Assembly: GCF_000015105.1 (NCBI RefSeq)
Contig: NC_008610.1
Span: 62,001-126,000 of the forward strand
Length of the DNA: 64,000 bases
From: Candidatus Ruthia magnifica str. Cm (Calyptogena magnifica)
GTDB taxonomy: Bacteria > Pseudomonadota > Gammaproteobacteria > PS1 > Pseudothioglobaceae
Direction of reading: 5' to 3'
A model generated the notes under the pieces. That model was not told the origin of the DNA. It saw nothing but the letters and a program-made list of their open reading frames with translations, and ran no database searches. Each line of letters opens with the position of its first letter. Within the stretch, counting starts at the first letter, position 1. Below, piece after piece: positions 9,363 through 20,266 of the stretch. The translations under genes and the position numbers were made by a program.

Positions 9363-9391
9363 TTGACATTTACGTTAAATCTTTCGATAAT
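9363..9391 (+). promoter_or_regulatory. Promoter of tRNA-Met
   Basis: A consensus -35 TTGACA (9363-9368) and a -10 GATAAT (9386-9391) are separated by 17 bases. The predicted start near 9398 is about 8 bases ahead of the tRNA. This is among the best sigma-70 matches in the window, as expected for a stable RNA. Confidence 0.75.
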
Positions 9392-9405
9392 ACTCCCTTC
9401 TTATT

Positions 9406-9479
9406 GGTTATGTAGCTCAGTTGGTTAGAGCACAGCATTCATAATGCTGGGGTCGGTGGTTCAAGTCCACCCATAACCA
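9406..9479 (+). tRNA. tRNA-Met (CAT), elongator type
   Basis: The cloverleaf folds cleanly: 7-bp acceptor stem GGTTATG/CATAACC, D arm GCTC...GAGC, anticodon arm CAGCA-TTCATAA-TGCTG with CAT at 9440-9442, and T arm GGTGG-TTCAAGT-CCACC. The sequence resembles E. coli metT more than tRNA-Ile2 (CAT), so elongator methionine is preferred. The bases after discriminator A9479 are CCCA, so the CCA end is not encoded exactly and would be added after transcription. Confidence 0.95.
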
Positions 9480-9594
9480 CCCATACAATATTACGTATCT
9501 TGCTTTGTTTGTTATAAAAAACTAGCTTCATAATCGAGTCAGTGTTCCTATTGTGTGATTACTTGTTTTTATAAAACAATCATTTGAGAGCGCC

Positions 9595-9622
9595 TTGATT
9601 AAGGGTAATTTTTACGTATAAT
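9595..9622 (+). promoter_or_regulatory. Promoter upstream of tkt
   Basis: TTGATT (9595-9600) and a perfect -10 TATAAT (9617-9622) with a 16-base spacer lie about 28 bases ahead of the transketolase start. A Shine-Dalgarno sequence (AAGGA, 9639-9643) follows. Confidence 0.55.
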
Positions 9623-9650
9623 TATTCAATTTTTGAGCAAGGAATTTTAT

Positions 9651-11636
9651 ATGCCATCACGCAGAGATTTAGCAAATGCCATTCGTGCTTTAAGCATGGA
9701 TGCAGTTCAAAAGGCAAACTCAGGTCATCCAGGTGCGCCAATGGGTATGGCAGATATTGCTCAGGTACTTTGGAATGATCATTTGAAGTATAACCCAATA
9801 CACGCTAAGTGGGCTGATCGTGACCGTTTTGTATTATCAAATGGACATGGATCGATGCTAATTTATTCATTGCTACATTTATCAGGTTATGATCTTAGCA
9901 TGAATGATATTAAAAACTTTCGTCAATTGCATGCTAAAACAGCAGGTCATCCTGAATATGGATATGCAGATGGTATTGAGACAACAACAGGACCATTAGG
10001 ACAAGGCGTTACCAATGCAGTTGGTATGGCAATTGCCGAGCGTACATTAGGGGCACAATTTAACAAGCCAGGTCATGATATTGTTGATCATAACACCTAT
10101 GTATTTATGGGTGATGGTTGCTTAATGGAGGGCTTGTCTCATGAGTCTTGCGCTATGGCTGGTACGTTGGGGCTTGGCAAATTGATTGCGTTTTGGGACG
10201 ATAATGATATTTCTATTGATGGCCATATTTCTGACTGGATGGAAAAAGATGCAGCGGGTCGTTTTGAGTCTTATGGTTGGCATGTTGTTCGTGATGTTGA
10301 TGGGCATGATGCTGATGCCATTAATGCAGCTATTAATGCAGCCAAAGCTGAAACTGCTAAACCTTCGCTTATTTGTACACGAACAACCATTGGCTTTGGT
10401 TCGCCTAATTTATGCGGTACACATAATTGTCATGGCGCCCCATTGGGTGATGATGAAATTGCTGCAACTCGTAAAGAGTTGGGCTGGGACTTTGCGCCAT
10501 TTAAAATTCCTGCAGATATTTATAAAGGCTGGGATCATAAAGAAAAAGGTACTATTGATGAATCAGCTTGGGATGTTAAATTTGCAGCTTATAAGGCTGA
10601 GTTTCCAGCAGATGCTGCTGAGTTTGAGCGCCGTATGTCGGGTGATTTGCCTGATAATTTTGTAATTGAAATGGATAAATTCATTGCTAAAACGCAAGAA
10701 GAAATGCCAAGCATCGCTTCTCGTCAAGCCTCTCAACGTACGATTGAAACCATGGCTCCTTTATTGCCAGAAATGTTTGGAGGCTCTGCTGATTTGACCG
10801 GATCTAACCTAACTAATTGGTCAGGTACTGTTAAAGTGAATGCACAAAACGCGAATGGTAATTATATTTCATGGGGTGTTCGTGAATTTGGTATGGCACA
10901 CATGATGAATGGTATGGTGCTTCATGGTGCTTTTAAGGTTTATGGTGCAACATTTTTTATGTTTATGGAATTTATGCGTAATGCATTGCGTATGTCAGCA
11001 CTGATGAAAATTGGTACAATTTATGTTTATACTCATGATTCTATCGGTCTAGGCGAAGATGGTCCTACGCATCAGCCAATTGAGCAGTTAGCAACCATGC
11101 GCATGATTCCTAATTTCCAGTCTTGGAGAGGATGCGATGCAGTGGAATCAGCGGTATCTTGGAAAATGGCGATACTTAGAAATAATGCGCCAACAGGACT
11201 GGTTTTTTCACGCCAAACTTTAACGGCAATGGAGCGAACTTCTGAGCAAGTGGCAAATATTGAAAAAGGCGGTTATATTCTTAAAGATTGTGAAGGTACG
11301 GCTGATATTATCTTTATTGCAACGGGTTCTGAAGTGGGCTTAGCAGTTGAAGCAGCAGCAGCAATGGATGTCAAAGTGCGTGTTGTTTCAATGCCTTGTA
11401 CAAATGCTTATGATGATCAAGGCCAAGCTTATAAAGATTCAGTTTTAACACCTGGTGTAAAGCGCCTTGCAATTGAGGCAGGTGTTGGTGATGGATGGTA
11501 TAAATACGTAGGTCTAGATGGTGATGTGGTTTGTATGACAACCTTCGGTGAGTCTGCACCAGCGGATCAATTATTTAAAGCATTTGGTTTTACAATAAAT
11601 AACGTCATTGCAAAAGCAATAGCTGTTATTGGTTAA
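9651..11636 (+). CDS. tkt: Transketolase
   Basis: Thiamine-diphosphate enzyme of the Calvin cycle and the non-oxidative pentose phosphate pathway; it moves two-carbon units between sugar phosphates. The N-terminal domain shows [14 protein letters not shown], then [18 protein letters not shown] and the TPP-binding block [13 protein letters not shown]. The middle domain has [20 protein letters not shown]. The start is set at ATG 9651 with AAGGA upstream; an in-frame TTG at 9633 would add six residues. The 661 residues are full length. It leads the run gap-pgk-pyk-fba, a carbon-fixation and lower-glycolysis cluster, with its own promoter. Confidence 0.97.
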   Translation: MPSRRDLANAIRALSMDAVQKANSGHPGAPMGMADIAQVLWNDHLKYNPIHAKWADRDRFVLSNGHGSMLIYSLLHLSGYDLSMNDIKNFRQLHAKTAGHPEYGYADGIETTTGPLGQGVTNAVGMAIAERTLGAQFNKPGHDIVDHNTYVFMGDGCLMEGLSHESCAMAGTLGLGKLIAFWDDNDISIDGHISDWMEKDAAGRFESYGWHVVRDVDGHDADAINAAINAAKAETAKPSLICTRTTIGFGSPNLCGTHNCHGAPLGDDEIAATRKELGWDFAPFKIPADIYKGWDHKEKGTIDESAWDVKFAAYKAEFPADAAEFERRMSGDLPDNFVIEMDKFIAKTQEEMPSIASRQASQRTIETMAPLLPEMFGGSADLTGSNLTNWSGTVKVNAQNANGNYISWGVREFGMAHMMNGMVLHGAFKVYGATFFMFMEFMRNALRMSALMKIGTIYVYTHDSIGLGEDGPTHQPIEQLATMRMIPNFQSWRGCDAVESAVSWKMAILRNNAPTGLVFSRQTLTAMERTSEQVANIEKGGYILKDCEGTADIIFIATGSEVGLAVEAAAAMDVKVRVVSMPCTNAYDDQGQAYKDSVLTPGVKRLAIEAGVGDGWYKYVGLDGDVVCMTTFGESAPADQLFKAFGFTINNVIAKAIAVIG

Positions 11637-11707
11637 AATAATAAATTTAAACATGGTAAAAGTTATTGATAATCTTTTTAGTGTTTTTAATGAGATTTAT
11701 GCCTAAA

Positions 11708-11716
11708 TGGTATAAT
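11708..11716 (+). promoter_or_regulatory. Extended -10 promoter upstream of gap
   Basis: TGGTATAAT at 11708-11716 is a perfect extended -10 element (TG-N-TATAAT) about 29 bases before the gap start. No good -35 box lies at 17 bases, which is usual for extended -10 promoters. Confidence 0.55.
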
Positions 11717-11744
11717 GTAATTGGAGTAAAAAAGGAGTAAGAAA

Positions 11745-12740
11745 ATGGCAATAAAAGTGGGTATTAATGGTTTTGGTCGTATTGGTCGCATGGTATTTCG
11801 TGCAATTGCAAAGAATTTTTCAGAACTAGAAGTAGTTGGTATTAACGACTTATTAGACAATGATTACTTGGCATATATGCTAAAGTATGATACAGTTCAC
11901 GGTCGTTTTGATGGCGATATTGTAGTTGATGGTGATAATTTTGTCATCAATGGCAAAAAAATTCGCTTGTCAGCTGAACGTAATCCTGCTGATCTTGCAT
12001 GGGGTGATATTGATGTAGATGTGGCAATTGATTGCACAGGTTTTTTCTTAACTGAAGAATTTTGTCAAGCGCACATTGATGCGGGTGCAAAAAAAGTGGT
12101 TCAATCAGCACCTTCTAAAGACAACACACCAATGTTTGTATATGGTGTAAATCACACTAAATATACAGGTCAGGCCATTATTTCAGCAGCATCTTGTACC
12201 ACTAATTGTCTTGCACCAATCGCTAAAGTGATTAATGATAATTGGGGCTTAAAGCGCGGTTTAATGACGACAGTTCATGCATCAACAGCAGCACAAAAAA
12301 CGGTTGACGGTCCTTCAATGAAAGATTGGAGAGGTGGTCGTTCGGTGTTTGAGAATATCATTCCTTCATCAACAGGTGCTGCTAAAGCAGTAGGTGTTGT
12401 ATTGCCAGAGCTTAATGGTAAATTAACAGGTATGGCATTTCGTATTCCATCGGTTGATGTTTCAGTGGTTGATTTAACTTGCGAGTTAAACAAGAATGTA
12501 ACTTATGAGCAAATTTGTGATGCTATGAAAGAAGCCTCAAAAAGCTCAATGAAGGGCACATTAGCCTACACCGAAGACTCAGTTGTATCAAGTGACTTCC
12601 GTGGTTTTAGCGCTTCTTCTATTTTTGATTCTAGCGCAGGTATTGCGCTGGATGATACGTTTGTTAAAGTTGTATCTTGGTATGATAACGAGTATGGTTA
12701 TACTTGTAATATGCTTCGTTTAGTTGAGCATATTGCTTAA
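11745..12740 (+). CDS. gap: Glyceraldehyde-3-phosphate dehydrogenase, type I
   Basis: Interconverts glyceraldehyde 3-phosphate and 1,3-bisphosphoglycerate. The Rossmann motif [13 protein letters not shown] is at residues 8-20, the active-site SCTTNC has Cys151, and the catalytic-domain blocks [14 protein letters not shown] and [16 protein letters not shown] are intact. Length 331 is standard. A strong Shine-Dalgarno sequence (AAGGAG) precedes ATG 11745. It lies between tkt and pgk, so a Calvin-cycle role in the reductive direction is likely; coenzyme preference cannot be decided by eye. Confidence 0.97.
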   Translation: MAIKVGINGFGRIGRMVFRAIAKNFSELEVVGINDLLDNDYLAYMLKYDTVHGRFDGDIVVDGDNFVINGKKIRLSAERNPADLAWGDIDVDVAIDCTGFFLTEEFCQAHIDAGAKKVVQSAPSKDNTPMFVYGVNHTKYTGQAIISAASCTTNCLAPIAKVINDNWGLKRGLMTTVHASTAAQKTVDGPSMKDWRGGRSVFENIIPSSTGAAKAVGVVLPELNGKLTGMAFRIPSVDVSVVDLTCELNKNVTYEQICDAMKEASKSSMKGTLAYTEDSVVSSDFRGFSASSIFDSSAGIALDDTFVKVVSWYDNEYGYTCNMLRLVEHIA

Positions 12741-12780
12741 ACTATTAAAAATACGGCTCGTATTACGAAGCTGTTCTTTT

Positions 12781-13117
12781 ATGTCAGGTTTATATATTAA
12801 AAGCTCACAACTAAGTGTTAGTGGGGTAATTAAAAGACTTAAGAAAGCTGTTATAGACAACCGGTTTGATATTTTGCATATTTTTGATATTAAACAAACA
12901 TTGGCTGACAGAGGAATGCCAGATATTCGAAATTTGTAATCCAAAAGTTGCAAAAGATATTCTTGAAAAGGATATTAATTTAGCCACAATGTTACCGTGT
13001 CGAATTTCAGTGTATACTCAGGATAATGTTACTAAAGTTGGTTTGGTATTGCTCTCTAAGCAAATTGTTCAACTGTTAAATGCTAATGAGCTATTATCAT
13101 TGGTTGAGCCTGATTAA
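12781..13117 (+). pseudogene. DUF302 family gene, frameshifted
   Basis: ATG 12781 opens MSGLYIKSSQLSVSGVIKRL and continues as KKAVIDNRFDIL, the N-terminal half of a DUF302 protein. The frame stops at 12939. A second frame overlapping from about 12917 carries the other half, QIFEICNPKVAKDIL then NLATMLPCRISVYTQDN, up to the stop at 13117. The family blocks KSSxSVxETIxRLxxAL and FxVCNPKxAxxxL...LLPCRxxVY are both recognisable. A single shift near 12917 separates them, so this is either a very recent loss or a sequencing or slippage event. DUF302 proteins are of unclear function and are common in sulfur oxidisers. Confidence 0.75.
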
Positions 13118-13161
13118 AATTGTTAATCAGTCTATTGCATAAAATAAATAGGAGAATTATT

Positions 13162-14337
13162 ATGTCAGTTATTAATTTATTAGATTTGGATTTAAGTTCA
13201 AAACGAGTGTTAATTCGTCAAGACCTTAATGTGTCGATTTCTAATTGGATTGTTACCAGTGATAAGCGTATTAAAGCCTCTCTACCAACCATTAAAATTG
13301 CTTTAAAACAAGGCGCTAAAGTCATGCTGATGTCACACCGTGGTCGTCCAATTGAAGGTGAGCCAAGTGATGAATTTAGCCTGCAACCTGTTGCTGATCG
13401 TTTGAGTGAATTATTAAATACCACAGTGCGTTTAGAAAAAGACTGGCTGAATGGTGTTCAAATGAACAATGGTGAGGTGGTGCTTTGTGAAAACGTACGC
13501 TTTAATGCTGGTGAAATGGCTAATGACGATAACTTATCTAAGCGTATGGCTTTGATGTGTGATATTTTTGTGATGGACGCGTTTGGTACTGCGCATCGCG
13601 CTCAGGCTTCTACTCATGGTGTTGCTAAATATGCGCCCATTGCTTGTTCAGGTCCATTATTATCGGGTGAGCTTGATGCGCTTGGAAAGGTATTAGATAA
13701 TCCTAAGCGCCCAATGGTTGCGATTGTTGGCGGCTCTAAGGTTTCAACAAAGTTAACCGTACTTGAGTCTTTATCTAAAATAGTAGATCAACTAGTTGTA
13801 GGTGGCGGTATTGCCAATACTTTTATTGCAGCTCAGGGTTTTAACGTGGGCAAATCTTTGTGTGAACATGATTTAATCCCAATGGCTAAAAAACTAATGG
13901 AAGATTGTGAAATCCCAGTGCCAACAGATGTGGTTTGTGGCAAGGAGTTTTCAGAGACTGCAGAAGCGCAAACCAAGGCTTCAACAGAAGTTTCTGATGA
14001 TGATATGATTTTTGATATTGGGCCTGAGTCTATTAAGCAGCTAGCTAAAATTATGGAAAACGCAGGTACTATTGTATGGAATGGGCCAGTTGGTGTGTTT
14101 GAATTTGAGCAATTTGCTAGTGGTACCAAAACACTAGGTAAGGCAATTGCTGAATCTGATGCATTTTCAATTGCTGGTGGTGGTGATACATTGGCAGCTG
14201 TTGATAAATACGGCATTGAAGACAAGATAAACTATATTTCAACAGGTGGTGGTGCATTTTTAGAATTTTTAGAAGGCAAAATATTACCAGCAGTAGAAAT
14301 TTTAGAACAAAGAGCTTCGGGTGTAGATTTTGCCTAG
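13162..14337 (+). CDS. pgk: Phosphoglycerate kinase
   Basis: Reversible phosphotransfer between 1,3-bisphosphoglycerate and ADP; in the Calvin direction it uses ATP. ATG 13162 is preferred because AGGAG (13150-13154) lies just ahead; the open frame extends upstream to 13120 without support. Motifs: [12 protein letters not shown] near residue 14, SHRGRP, the GGSKVSTKL block, NGPVGVFE and the glycine-rich GGGDTLAA. The 391 residues are full length. The last 8 bases overlap the start of pyk, so the two are probably translationally coupled. Confidence 0.97.
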   Translation: MSVINLLDLDLSSKRVLIRQDLNVSISNWIVTSDKRIKASLPTIKIALKQGAKVMLMSHRGRPIEGEPSDEFSLQPVADRLSELLNTTVRLEKDWLNGVQMNNGEVVLCENVRFNAGEMANDDNLSKRMALMCDIFVMDAFGTAHRAQASTHGVAKYAPIACSGPLLSGELDALGKVLDNPKRPMVAIVGGSKVSTKLTVLESLSKIVDQLVVGGGIANTFIAAQGFNVGKSLCEHDLIPMAKKLMEDCEIPVPTDVVCGKEFSETAEAQTKASTEVSDDDMIFDIGPESIKQLAKIMENAGTIVWNGPVGVFEFEQFASGTKTLGKAIAESDAFSIAGGGDTLAAVDKYGIEDKINYISTGGGAFLEFLEGKILPAVEILEQRASGVDFA

Positions 14338-15772
14338 AAGAACTAAAATATTAGCCACGCTTGGCCCTGCAACGGACAAAGAAGGTGTACTAGATAGCAT
14401 TCTTGAGGCAGGCGTTAATGTTGTGCGTATTAATTTCTCACACGGCTCAAAACAAGAACATTTAAACAGAGTTAAGGCAGTGCGTGCTTGGGCGCAAGTA
14501 AATCAGACTTATGTGGGTGTGTTGATGGATCTTCAAGGTCCTAAAATTCGTATTACTACTTTCAAAGATGGCATGAAAATTCAACTGAATAATGGTGATA
14601 TTTTTGCACTTGATGCTGATTTGGATGAGAATTCAGGCAATCAATATTCGGTGGGTATTGTGTATAAAAAATTACCACAAGAGGTGCGAGTTGGTAATGT
14701 TTTATTATTAGATGACGGAAAAATAGTACTAGAGGTTATTGGTATTAAAGGCAATAAAATTAATACTATTGTGACACAAGGTGGTATCTTGTCAGATAAA
14801 AAGGGTATCAACCTTCGTGGTGGTGGTTTGTCTGCTAATGCATTGACTGAAAAAGATAAAAAAGATATCTTAATTGCAGCAAAAGCTAAAGCAGATTATG
14901 TGGCTTTATCGTTTCCAATTAGCGGTGATGATGTGCGTAAAACTAAGCAATTATTAAAACAAATGGGTTGTGATGCTGGTGTAATTTCAAAAATTGAACG
15001 TGCCGAGTCTTTGGTAGAGAGTGTTATTTTAGACATCATCAAAGAGTCGGCAGGCATTATGGTGGCACGTGGTGATTTAGGTGTTGAAATTGGTGATGCA
15101 CAATTGCCTGCACAACAAAAACGCTTAATTAAGTTGGCTAGATCGAATAATCGAATTGTTATTACTGCAACGCAAATGCTGGAATCAATGATTACCAGTC
15201 CAATCCCGACTCGTGCTGAGGTTTTTGATGTCGCTAATGCAGTATTAGATGGCACTGACGCAGTGATGCTTTCAGCTGAAACAGCAGTAGGTAATTTTCC
15301 TGAAAACGCTGTTAAAACTATGCATGATGTTTGTATTGAAACTGAAAAAAATCCTATTGCTAAAATATCCCATCATCGTCTTGATGAAACATTTACTTAT
15401 ATTGACGAAACTATTGCTATGAGTGCAATGTATGCTGCTAATCATATGGGTACTAGGGTGATTGTGACCTTAACAGAAAGTGGTAAAACCGCCATATGGA
15501 TGTCAAGAATTAGTTCAGGTATTCCTATTGTAGCGATGTCTGATAAAGTATCAACTTTGCAAAAAGCTACACTCTATAGGGGGGTTCATCCTTGTTTTTT
15601 GTCAACTAAAAAAGATTGGATAGAGATAAATAAGGCTGTCATTAAACGTTTACAAGTTGGTAATTTTGTTTATGATGGTGACAGCGTTATACTAACCAAG
15701 GGTATGTATAAAAATAAGTCAGGCGGTACAAATTTGATGAAAATTTTGACAGTTGGCGATTCAGAATATTAA
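14330..15772 (+). CDS. pyk: Pyruvate kinase
   Basis: Makes pyruvate and ATP from phosphoenolpyruvate. The N-terminal [13 protein letters not shown], the NFSHGS motif with the substrate-binding arginine just before it, MDLQGPKIR, the [11 protein letters not shown] block and the TATQMLESM signature are all present. The 480-residue length fits. The start is TTG 14330, inside the last codons of pgk; no ATG or GTG is available before the conserved N-terminus, so coupling to pgk is likely. Intact. Confidence 0.96.
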   Translation: MPRRTKILATLGPATDKEGVLDSILEAGVNVVRINFSHGSKQEHLNRVKAVRAWAQVNQTYVGVLMDLQGPKIRITTFKDGMKIQLNNGDIFALDADLDENSGNQYSVGIVYKKLPQEVRVGNVLLLDDGKIVLEVIGIKGNKINTIVTQGGILSDKKGINLRGGGLSANALTEKDKKDILIAAKAKADYVALSFPISGDDVRKTKQLLKQMGCDAGVISKIERAESLVESVILDIIKESAGIMVARGDLGVEIGDAQLPAQQKRLIKLARSNNRIVITATQMLESMITSPIPTRAEVFDVANAVLDGTDAVMLSAETAVGNFPENAVKTMHDVCIETEKNPIAKISHHRLDETFTYIDETIAMSAMYAANHMGTRVIVTLTESGKTAIWMSRISSGIPIVAMSDKVSTLQKATLYRGVHPCFLSTKKDWIEINKAVIKRLQVGNFVYDGDSVILTKGMYKNKSGGTNLMKILTVGDSEY

Positions 15773-15855
15773 AATAAATATAAATAGTTATAATCATTAA
15801 ATAATAAGACACTAAACCTTAATTATCAAGAAAAAACTTAAAAAAGGAGAAAAAT

Positions 15856-16917
15856 ATGTTAATTTCATTAAGAGAATTATTAGATCATGCGGCAGAAAAT
15901 GACTATGGCATGCCAGCATTCAATGTTAACAATATGGAGCAAGTTCATGCTATTATGCGAGCTGCAGATAAAACCAATAGTCCTGTTATTATGCAAGGCT
16001 CTGCTGGTGCAAGAGGTTATGCAGGTGAGCCGTTTTTACGTCATTTAATTTTAGCAGCAACCGAAATGTATCCACACATTCCAGTGGTTATGCATCAAGA
16101 CCATGGTTCTGAGCCATCTGTTTGTTTGCGTTCAATTCAATCTGGTTTTTCATCAGTGATGATGGATGGTTCATTAAAAACGGATATGAAAACACCAGCC
16201 TCATTTGAATATAATGTTAATGTGACTGCTGAAGTTGTAAAAATGGCACACGCAGGTGGCGTTTCTGTTGAAGGTGAGTTAGGTTGTTTGGGCTCATTAG
16301 AAACTGGCATGATGGGCGAAGAGGATGGCCATGGTGCTGAAAGTAAATTAGATTTAGATATGTTGTTAACTTCAGTTGAAGAAGCCGCTGATTTTGTTAA
16401 AGCAACTAACGTTGATGCACTGGCCATTGCTATTGGTACCTCGCATGGTGCTTATAAATTTACCCAAGAGCCAACAGGTGATGTGTTACGTATTGACAGA
16501 ATTAAAGAAATTTATACGCGCATTCCAGATACGCATTTAGTGATGCACGGCTCTTCTTCAGTGCCACAAGATTGGTTGAAGATTATTAACGATTTTGGGG
16601 GTGATATGGGTCAAACTTATGGAGTTCCTGTTGAAGAAATTCAAGAAGGTATTAAACATGGCGTACGTAAAGTTAATATTGATACCGATTTACGCATGGC
16701 GTCAACAGGAGCGGTTCGTAGATACTTGGTCGAAAATGCATCAAACTTTGATCCACGTAAATTCTTAAAAGAAGCAACTAATGCAATGAGTGATATTTGT
16801 GCAGCACGTTTTGAAGCGTTTGGCTCAGCAGGTAATGCTGATAAAATCACCGTGTCTTCATTAGATACTATGAGTCAAAGATATCTCTCTGGTGAATTGG
16901 ACGTTCAAGTAAAGTAG
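15856..16917 (+). CDS. fba: Class II fructose-1,6-bisphosphate aldolase
   Basis: Zn-dependent aldol condensation of dihydroxyacetone phosphate with glyceraldehyde 3-phosphate (or with erythrose 4-phosphate to give sedoheptulose bisphosphate in the Calvin cycle). Family marks are the N-terminal [18 protein letters not shown], the zinc-ligand block [30 protein letters not shown] and [13 protein letters not shown]. At 353 residues it resembles the CbbA-type subgroup. A strong Shine-Dalgarno sequence (AAAAGGAG) precedes ATG 15856, and a terminator follows. It ends the tkt-gap-pgk-pyk-fba block. Confidence 0.97.
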   Translation: MLISLRELLDHAAENDYGMPAFNVNNMEQVHAIMRAADKTNSPVIMQGSAGARGYAGEPFLRHLILAATEMYPHIPVVMHQDHGSEPSVCLRSIQSGFSSVMMDGSLKTDMKTPASFEYNVNVTAEVVKMAHAGGVSVEGELGCLGSLETGMMGEEDGHGAESKLDLDMLLTSVEEAADFVKATNVDALAIAIGTSHGAYKFTQEPTGDVLRIDRIKEIYTRIPDTHLVMHGSSSVPQDWLKIINDFGGDMGQTYGVPVEEIQEGIKHGVRKVNIDTDLRMASTGAVRRYLVENASNFDPRKFLKEATNAMSDICAARFEAFGSAGNADKITVSSLDTMSQRYLSGELDVQVK

Positions 16918-16939
16918 ATGCCTAATAATTAAGAATCAA

Positions 16940-16974
16940 AAAAGGCTCGTTTTAACAACGGGTCTTTTTATTTT
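16940..16974 (+). terminator. Rho-independent terminator after fba
   Basis: A 12-bp stem (AAAAGGCTCGTT, 16940-16951, pairing with AACGGGTCTTTT, 16957-16968, with two G-U pairs) and a 5-base loop are followed by a T-rich tract. It closes the carbon cluster just ahead of mnmG. Confidence 0.75.
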
Positions 16975-16980
16975 AAGTTA

Positions 16981-18855
16981 ATGAACATGGGACAAGCTAA
17001 GAGCTATTCAGTGATTGTTATTGGTGGTGGTCATGCTGGCACAGAAGCGGCACTTTCAAGTGCTCGTATGGGTGTTTGTACGTTGCTTATTTCTCATAAC
17101 ATTGAAACACTTGGGCAAATGAGTTGTAACCCTGCAATTGGCGGGATTGGTAAAGGACATTTGGTTAAAGAGATTGATGCGATGGGTGGTATTATGGCAC
17201 GCGCGATTGATAAGTCTGGGATACAATTTCGTACACTAAATGCTTCAAAAGGTCCAGCAGTACGTGCGACCCGTGCGCAGGCTGATCGTATTTTGTATAA
17301 GGCACAGATTCGTTACACTTTAGAAAATCAAGACAATCTATCTTTATTTCAACAGGCAGTTGATGATTTAATCATTGAGCATGATCAAATTAAAGGTGTT
17401 GTGACTCAGATGGGGCTTGCTTTTATGGCGGATAAGGTGATTCTAACATCAGGTACTTTTTTAGGTGGTGTTATCCACATTGGACAGCGTAATTTTCAAG
17501 GCGGTCGTGCAGGTGATGCGCCATCAAACGCTTTGTCAGGAAAATTGCGTTCTTACGATTTACGTGTTAGTCGACTAAAAACAGGTACACCACCAAGATT
17601 AGATAATAGAACATTGAATTATTCCCTCATGCAAGTACAACCAGGAGACACACCATTGCCGACGTTTTCATTCATGGGTGTTAAAGAAGACCATCCAAGG
17701 CAAATCCCTTGCTATATCACGCATACTAACGAAAAAACTCATGATCTTATTCGTGATGGATTAAAAGACTCGCCCATGTTTACTGGCAATATCGAAGGTA
17801 TTAGTCCCAGATATTGTCCGTCAATTGAAGACAAAGTGGTACGCTTTAGTGAGCGTGATTCACATCAAATTTTTGTTGAGCCTGAAGGGCTAACTACCAA
17901 TGAGGTTTATCCAAATGGGGTGTCTACATCGTTATCTTATGAAGTGCAATTAAATTTTATTCGTTCAATTAAGGGTTTTGAAAAAGCGCATATTATACGC
18001 CCAGGTTATGCGATTGAGTATGATTTTTTTGATCCCAGAGGATTAAAACAGACACTAGAAGTTAAGAAAATCTCAGGGCTATATTTTGCTGGGCAAATTA
18101 ATGGCACTACGGGCTATGAAGAAGCGGCAGCCCAAGGGTTGTTGGCAGGTGTTAATGCGGCATGTGCTATATTAGAAAGAGATGCTTGGCTACCAAAACG
18201 TAACGAGTCCTACATTGGCGTTATGGTGGATGATTTGATTACTAAAGGCGCTAATGAACCTTATCGGATGTTTACCTCACGCGCTGAATATCGCTTGTTA
18301 TTAAGAGAGGATAATGCAGACGAGCGCCTTACGCCCAAGGCTAGAGATCTTGGATTGATTAGTGAGGTATGCTGGCAGTCTTTTCAAGTTAAATATGAAG
18401 CTATTACACAAGAAAAAAACCGTCTTAAAAATACTTGGATACAAGCGAGCGACACTCAAGCTGGTGTAGTTTTAAATCAAAATTTAAATCATGAATATTC
18501 TTTACTTGAACTACTTAAACGACCTAAAATTGATTATCAAATATTAAGTCAAATCGAATCTGGAAAACCGTTTCTAACGGATGCTACTTTAATTAATTCG
18601 ATTGAAAATCAAATTAAATACGCAGGTTACATTAAACGTCAATTAGAGGAAATTGAAAAATATCGTAAGAATGAAAATACAATATTATCTGTAAATATAG
18701 ATTATGACTCAATTAAAGCGCTCTCTTCTGAGGTCAGACAAAAACTTGAACTACATAAGCCAGAAACCATTGGTCAAGCAAGCCGTATCCAAGGCGTCAC
18801 CCCTGCTTCTATTTCCATTTTATTAGTTTATTTAAAAACGTATCAGTCAAAATGA
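16981..18855 (+). CDS. mnmG: tRNA uridine 5-carboxymethylaminomethyl modification enzyme MnmG
   Basis: FAD-dependent partner of MnmE that installs cmnm5U34 in tRNAs. The N-terminal dinucleotide-binding motif [20 protein letters not shown], the [20 protein letters not shown] block and the [20 protein letters not shown]-contact region are intact. Length 624 is standard. ATG 16981 lies 7 bases past the fba terminator with no Shine-Dalgarno sequence; ATG 16987 is an alternative. The stop overlaps the rsmG start (ATGA), the classic gidA-gidB pair. Confidence 0.97.
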   Translation: MNMGQAKSYSVIVIGGGHAGTEAALSSARMGVCTLLISHNIETLGQMSCNPAIGGIGKGHLVKEIDAMGGIMARAIDKSGIQFRTLNASKGPAVRATRAQADRILYKAQIRYTLENQDNLSLFQQAVDDLIIEHDQIKGVVTQMGLAFMADKVILTSGTFLGGVIHIGQRNFQGGRAGDAPSNALSGKLRSYDLRVSRLKTGTPPRLDNRTLNYSLMQVQPGDTPLPTFSFMGVKEDHPRQIPCYITHTNEKTHDLIRDGLKDSPMFTGNIEGISPRYCPSIEDKVVRFSERDSHQIFVEPEGLTTNEVYPNGVSTSLSYEVQLNFIRSIKGFEKAHIIRPGYAIEYDFFDPRGLKQTLEVKKISGLYFAGQINGTTGYEEAAAQGLLAGVNAACAILERDAWLPKRNESYIGVMVDDLITKGANEPYRMFTSRAEYRLLLREDNADERLTPKARDLGLISEVCWQSFQVKYEAITQEKNRLKNTWIQASDTQAGVVLNQNLNHEYSLLELLKRPKIDYQILSQIESGKPFLTDATLINSIENQIKYAGYIKRQLEEIEKYRKNENTILSVNIDYDSIKALSSEVRQKLELHKPETIGQASRIQGVTPASISILLVYLKTYQSK

Positions 18856-19463
18856 ACTCTGAAGTATTGTTAATAGAAGGTGCCAGCTTGATGAATATTA
18901 AGCTTGAAAGTGAACAAATTAGCAAATTGATGAATTACCTTAAGCTAATTATTAAGTGGAATAAGAGCTACAATCTAAGCGCTATCAGAACCATGGAGAA
19001 AGGCGTTTACAAGCACTTATTAGATAGCTTATCAGTTATTGCGTATATTAAAGATAAGTCCTTATTAGATGTCGGTTCTGGTGCGGGCCTGCCAGGTATT
19101 GTGATTAGTATTATGAGGCCAGAACTTTTAGTTACTGTGCTTGATACAGTTGGTAAAAAATGTCGTTTTATGCAATTTGCTAAAACCCAACTACAATTGA
19201 AAAATCTTAATGTTATTAAGAATAGGGTAGAAAATTATCAAATTGAGTTTTGCTTTGAACAGATTATTTCAAGAGCTTTTTCAAAGGTTGAAAAAATATT
19301 GAAATTGACACAACATTTATTATGTAATAATGGCGAATACTTGCTGATGAAAGGAGCAGGTTTTCAACAAGAGACATTACCTTATGGTGTAGACATTCAG
19401 TCGTTATGCGTTCCAGAAATTTTGGGTAAGCGATATTTATTAATTTTTAGGAGAGAAAAATGA
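18852..19463 (+). CDS. rsmG: 16S rRNA (guanine(527)-N7)-methyltransferase RsmG
   Basis: SAM-dependent N7 methylation of G527 in 16S rRNA. The block [15 protein letters not shown], the SAM motif [17 protein letters not shown] near residues 73-90 and the [12 protein letters not shown] region identify it. It has 203 residues and overlaps mnmG by 4 bases (ATGA); its own stop overlaps the next gene the same way. Confidence 0.96.
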   Translation: MNSEVLLIEGASLMNIKLESEQISKLMNYLKLIIKWNKSYNLSAIRTMEKGVYKHLLDSLSVIAYIKDKSLLDVGSGAGLPGIVISIMRPELLVTVLDTVGKKCRFMQFAKTQLQLKNLNVIKNRVENYQIEFCFEQIISRAFSKVEKILKLTQHLLCNNGEYLLMKGAGFQQETLPYGVDIQSLCVPEILGKRYLLIFRREK

Positions 19464-20260
19464 AAAAAATAGGGTATTTTTTAATAGGTTTAATCGTTAT
19501 TTTAGCCCTTATTGTGACAGTTGCATTTGATCCGATGGGTAAAAAATATGCACAACAATATGCACAAAATTTACTCAAAATACCAGTAACTATTAGCCAA
19601 TTTAGCACCAGTTTTTTAGATAAGCGTCTAAATATTGATTTTATTAAAGTGAAAAACCCCCCAAATTTTAACAATAAATATGCCTTTTCTTTGGACCACT
19701 TTGTATTAAAAATAAGTGATGAAAGCATCTCAGATTTGATTGTCATTGATGAGCTGTCTTTTGATGGAATAAGTTTTGTTTTGGAACAAAATAAGACCAA
19801 TGTGAATTTAGTTACACTAATTGATAATCTAGATAAAACGAGTAGTGGCACTACTTTTTCTTTATCTGAAGAGATCCAAAATATCGGTAATAAAAGAATT
19901 AAAATTAATCAATTTTATGTCACTAATATCACATTAAAAATTGACACGAAGTGGCTTAAAGAAACCATCAAAGTACCTAATATTAACCTTCAAAAATTTG
20001 GCGGTGGTAGTGGTATTGCACTTAGTCAGGTTGGTCAAGAATTGATGACAGTTGTACTTAAAAATATAAAAGACGCTCTAGAGAAAAAAGGCATTGAGTT
20101 GGGTAAGAAAGAAATTAAAGAAACCCTAATGCATAAACTGAGAGTTGATAGTATTAAAGAAAAATTTAATTTAGATAAAATTAAAGACTCATTGAATTTT
20201 AGTGGCACAGAAGAGCTACAAAACAAAGCTAAAGATTTATTTAAGCAACTTGGCTTTTAA
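19460..20260 (+). CDS. AsmA-like membrane-anchored protein of unknown function
   Basis: A 266-residue protein with one N-terminal transmembrane helix (residues 4-24, IGYFLIGLIVILALIVTVAF). A beta-rich region follows (strands around LNIDFIKVKNPPNF, IDELSFDGISFVLEQNKTNV and INQFYVTNITLKI), then a helical, lysine-rich C-terminus. The pattern of short strands after one helix and the motif of the type IxxISFDG...NxxxL resemble AsmA/DUF748-type proteins that sit in the inner membrane facing the periplasm. No catalytic motif is visible. It overlaps rsmG by 4 bases and is followed by tatD after 6 bases, so it is co-transcribed. Confidence 0.6.
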   Translation: MKKIGYFLIGLIVILALIVTVAFDPMGKKYAQQYAQNLLKIPVTISQFSTSFLDKRLNIDFIKVKNPPNFNNKYAFSLDHFVLKISDESISDLIVIDELSFDGISFVLEQNKTNVNLVTLIDNLDKTSSGTTFSLSEEIQNIGNKRIKINQFYVTNITLKIDTKWLKETIKVPNINLQKFGGGSGIALSQVGQELMTVVLKNIKDALEKKGIELGKKEIKETLMHKLRVDSIKEKFNLDKIKDSLNFSGTEELQNKAKDLFKQLGF

Positions 20261-20266
20261 TTAATC

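Noticed and set aside
9406-9479. tRNA-Ile2 (CAT with lysidine)
   Set aside because: The acceptor and D-arm sequences match elongator tRNA-Met better, though only a search of all CAT tRNAs in the genome would settle it.
10186-10665. A 159-residue open frame inside tkt in another register
   Set aside because: It lies wholly within the strongly conserved transketolase frame and its translation has no domain character; it is a shadow ORF.
13120-13161. N-terminal extension of pgk from 13120
   Set aside because: AGGAG at 13150-13154 and the conserved start [11 protein letters not shown] support ATG 13162.
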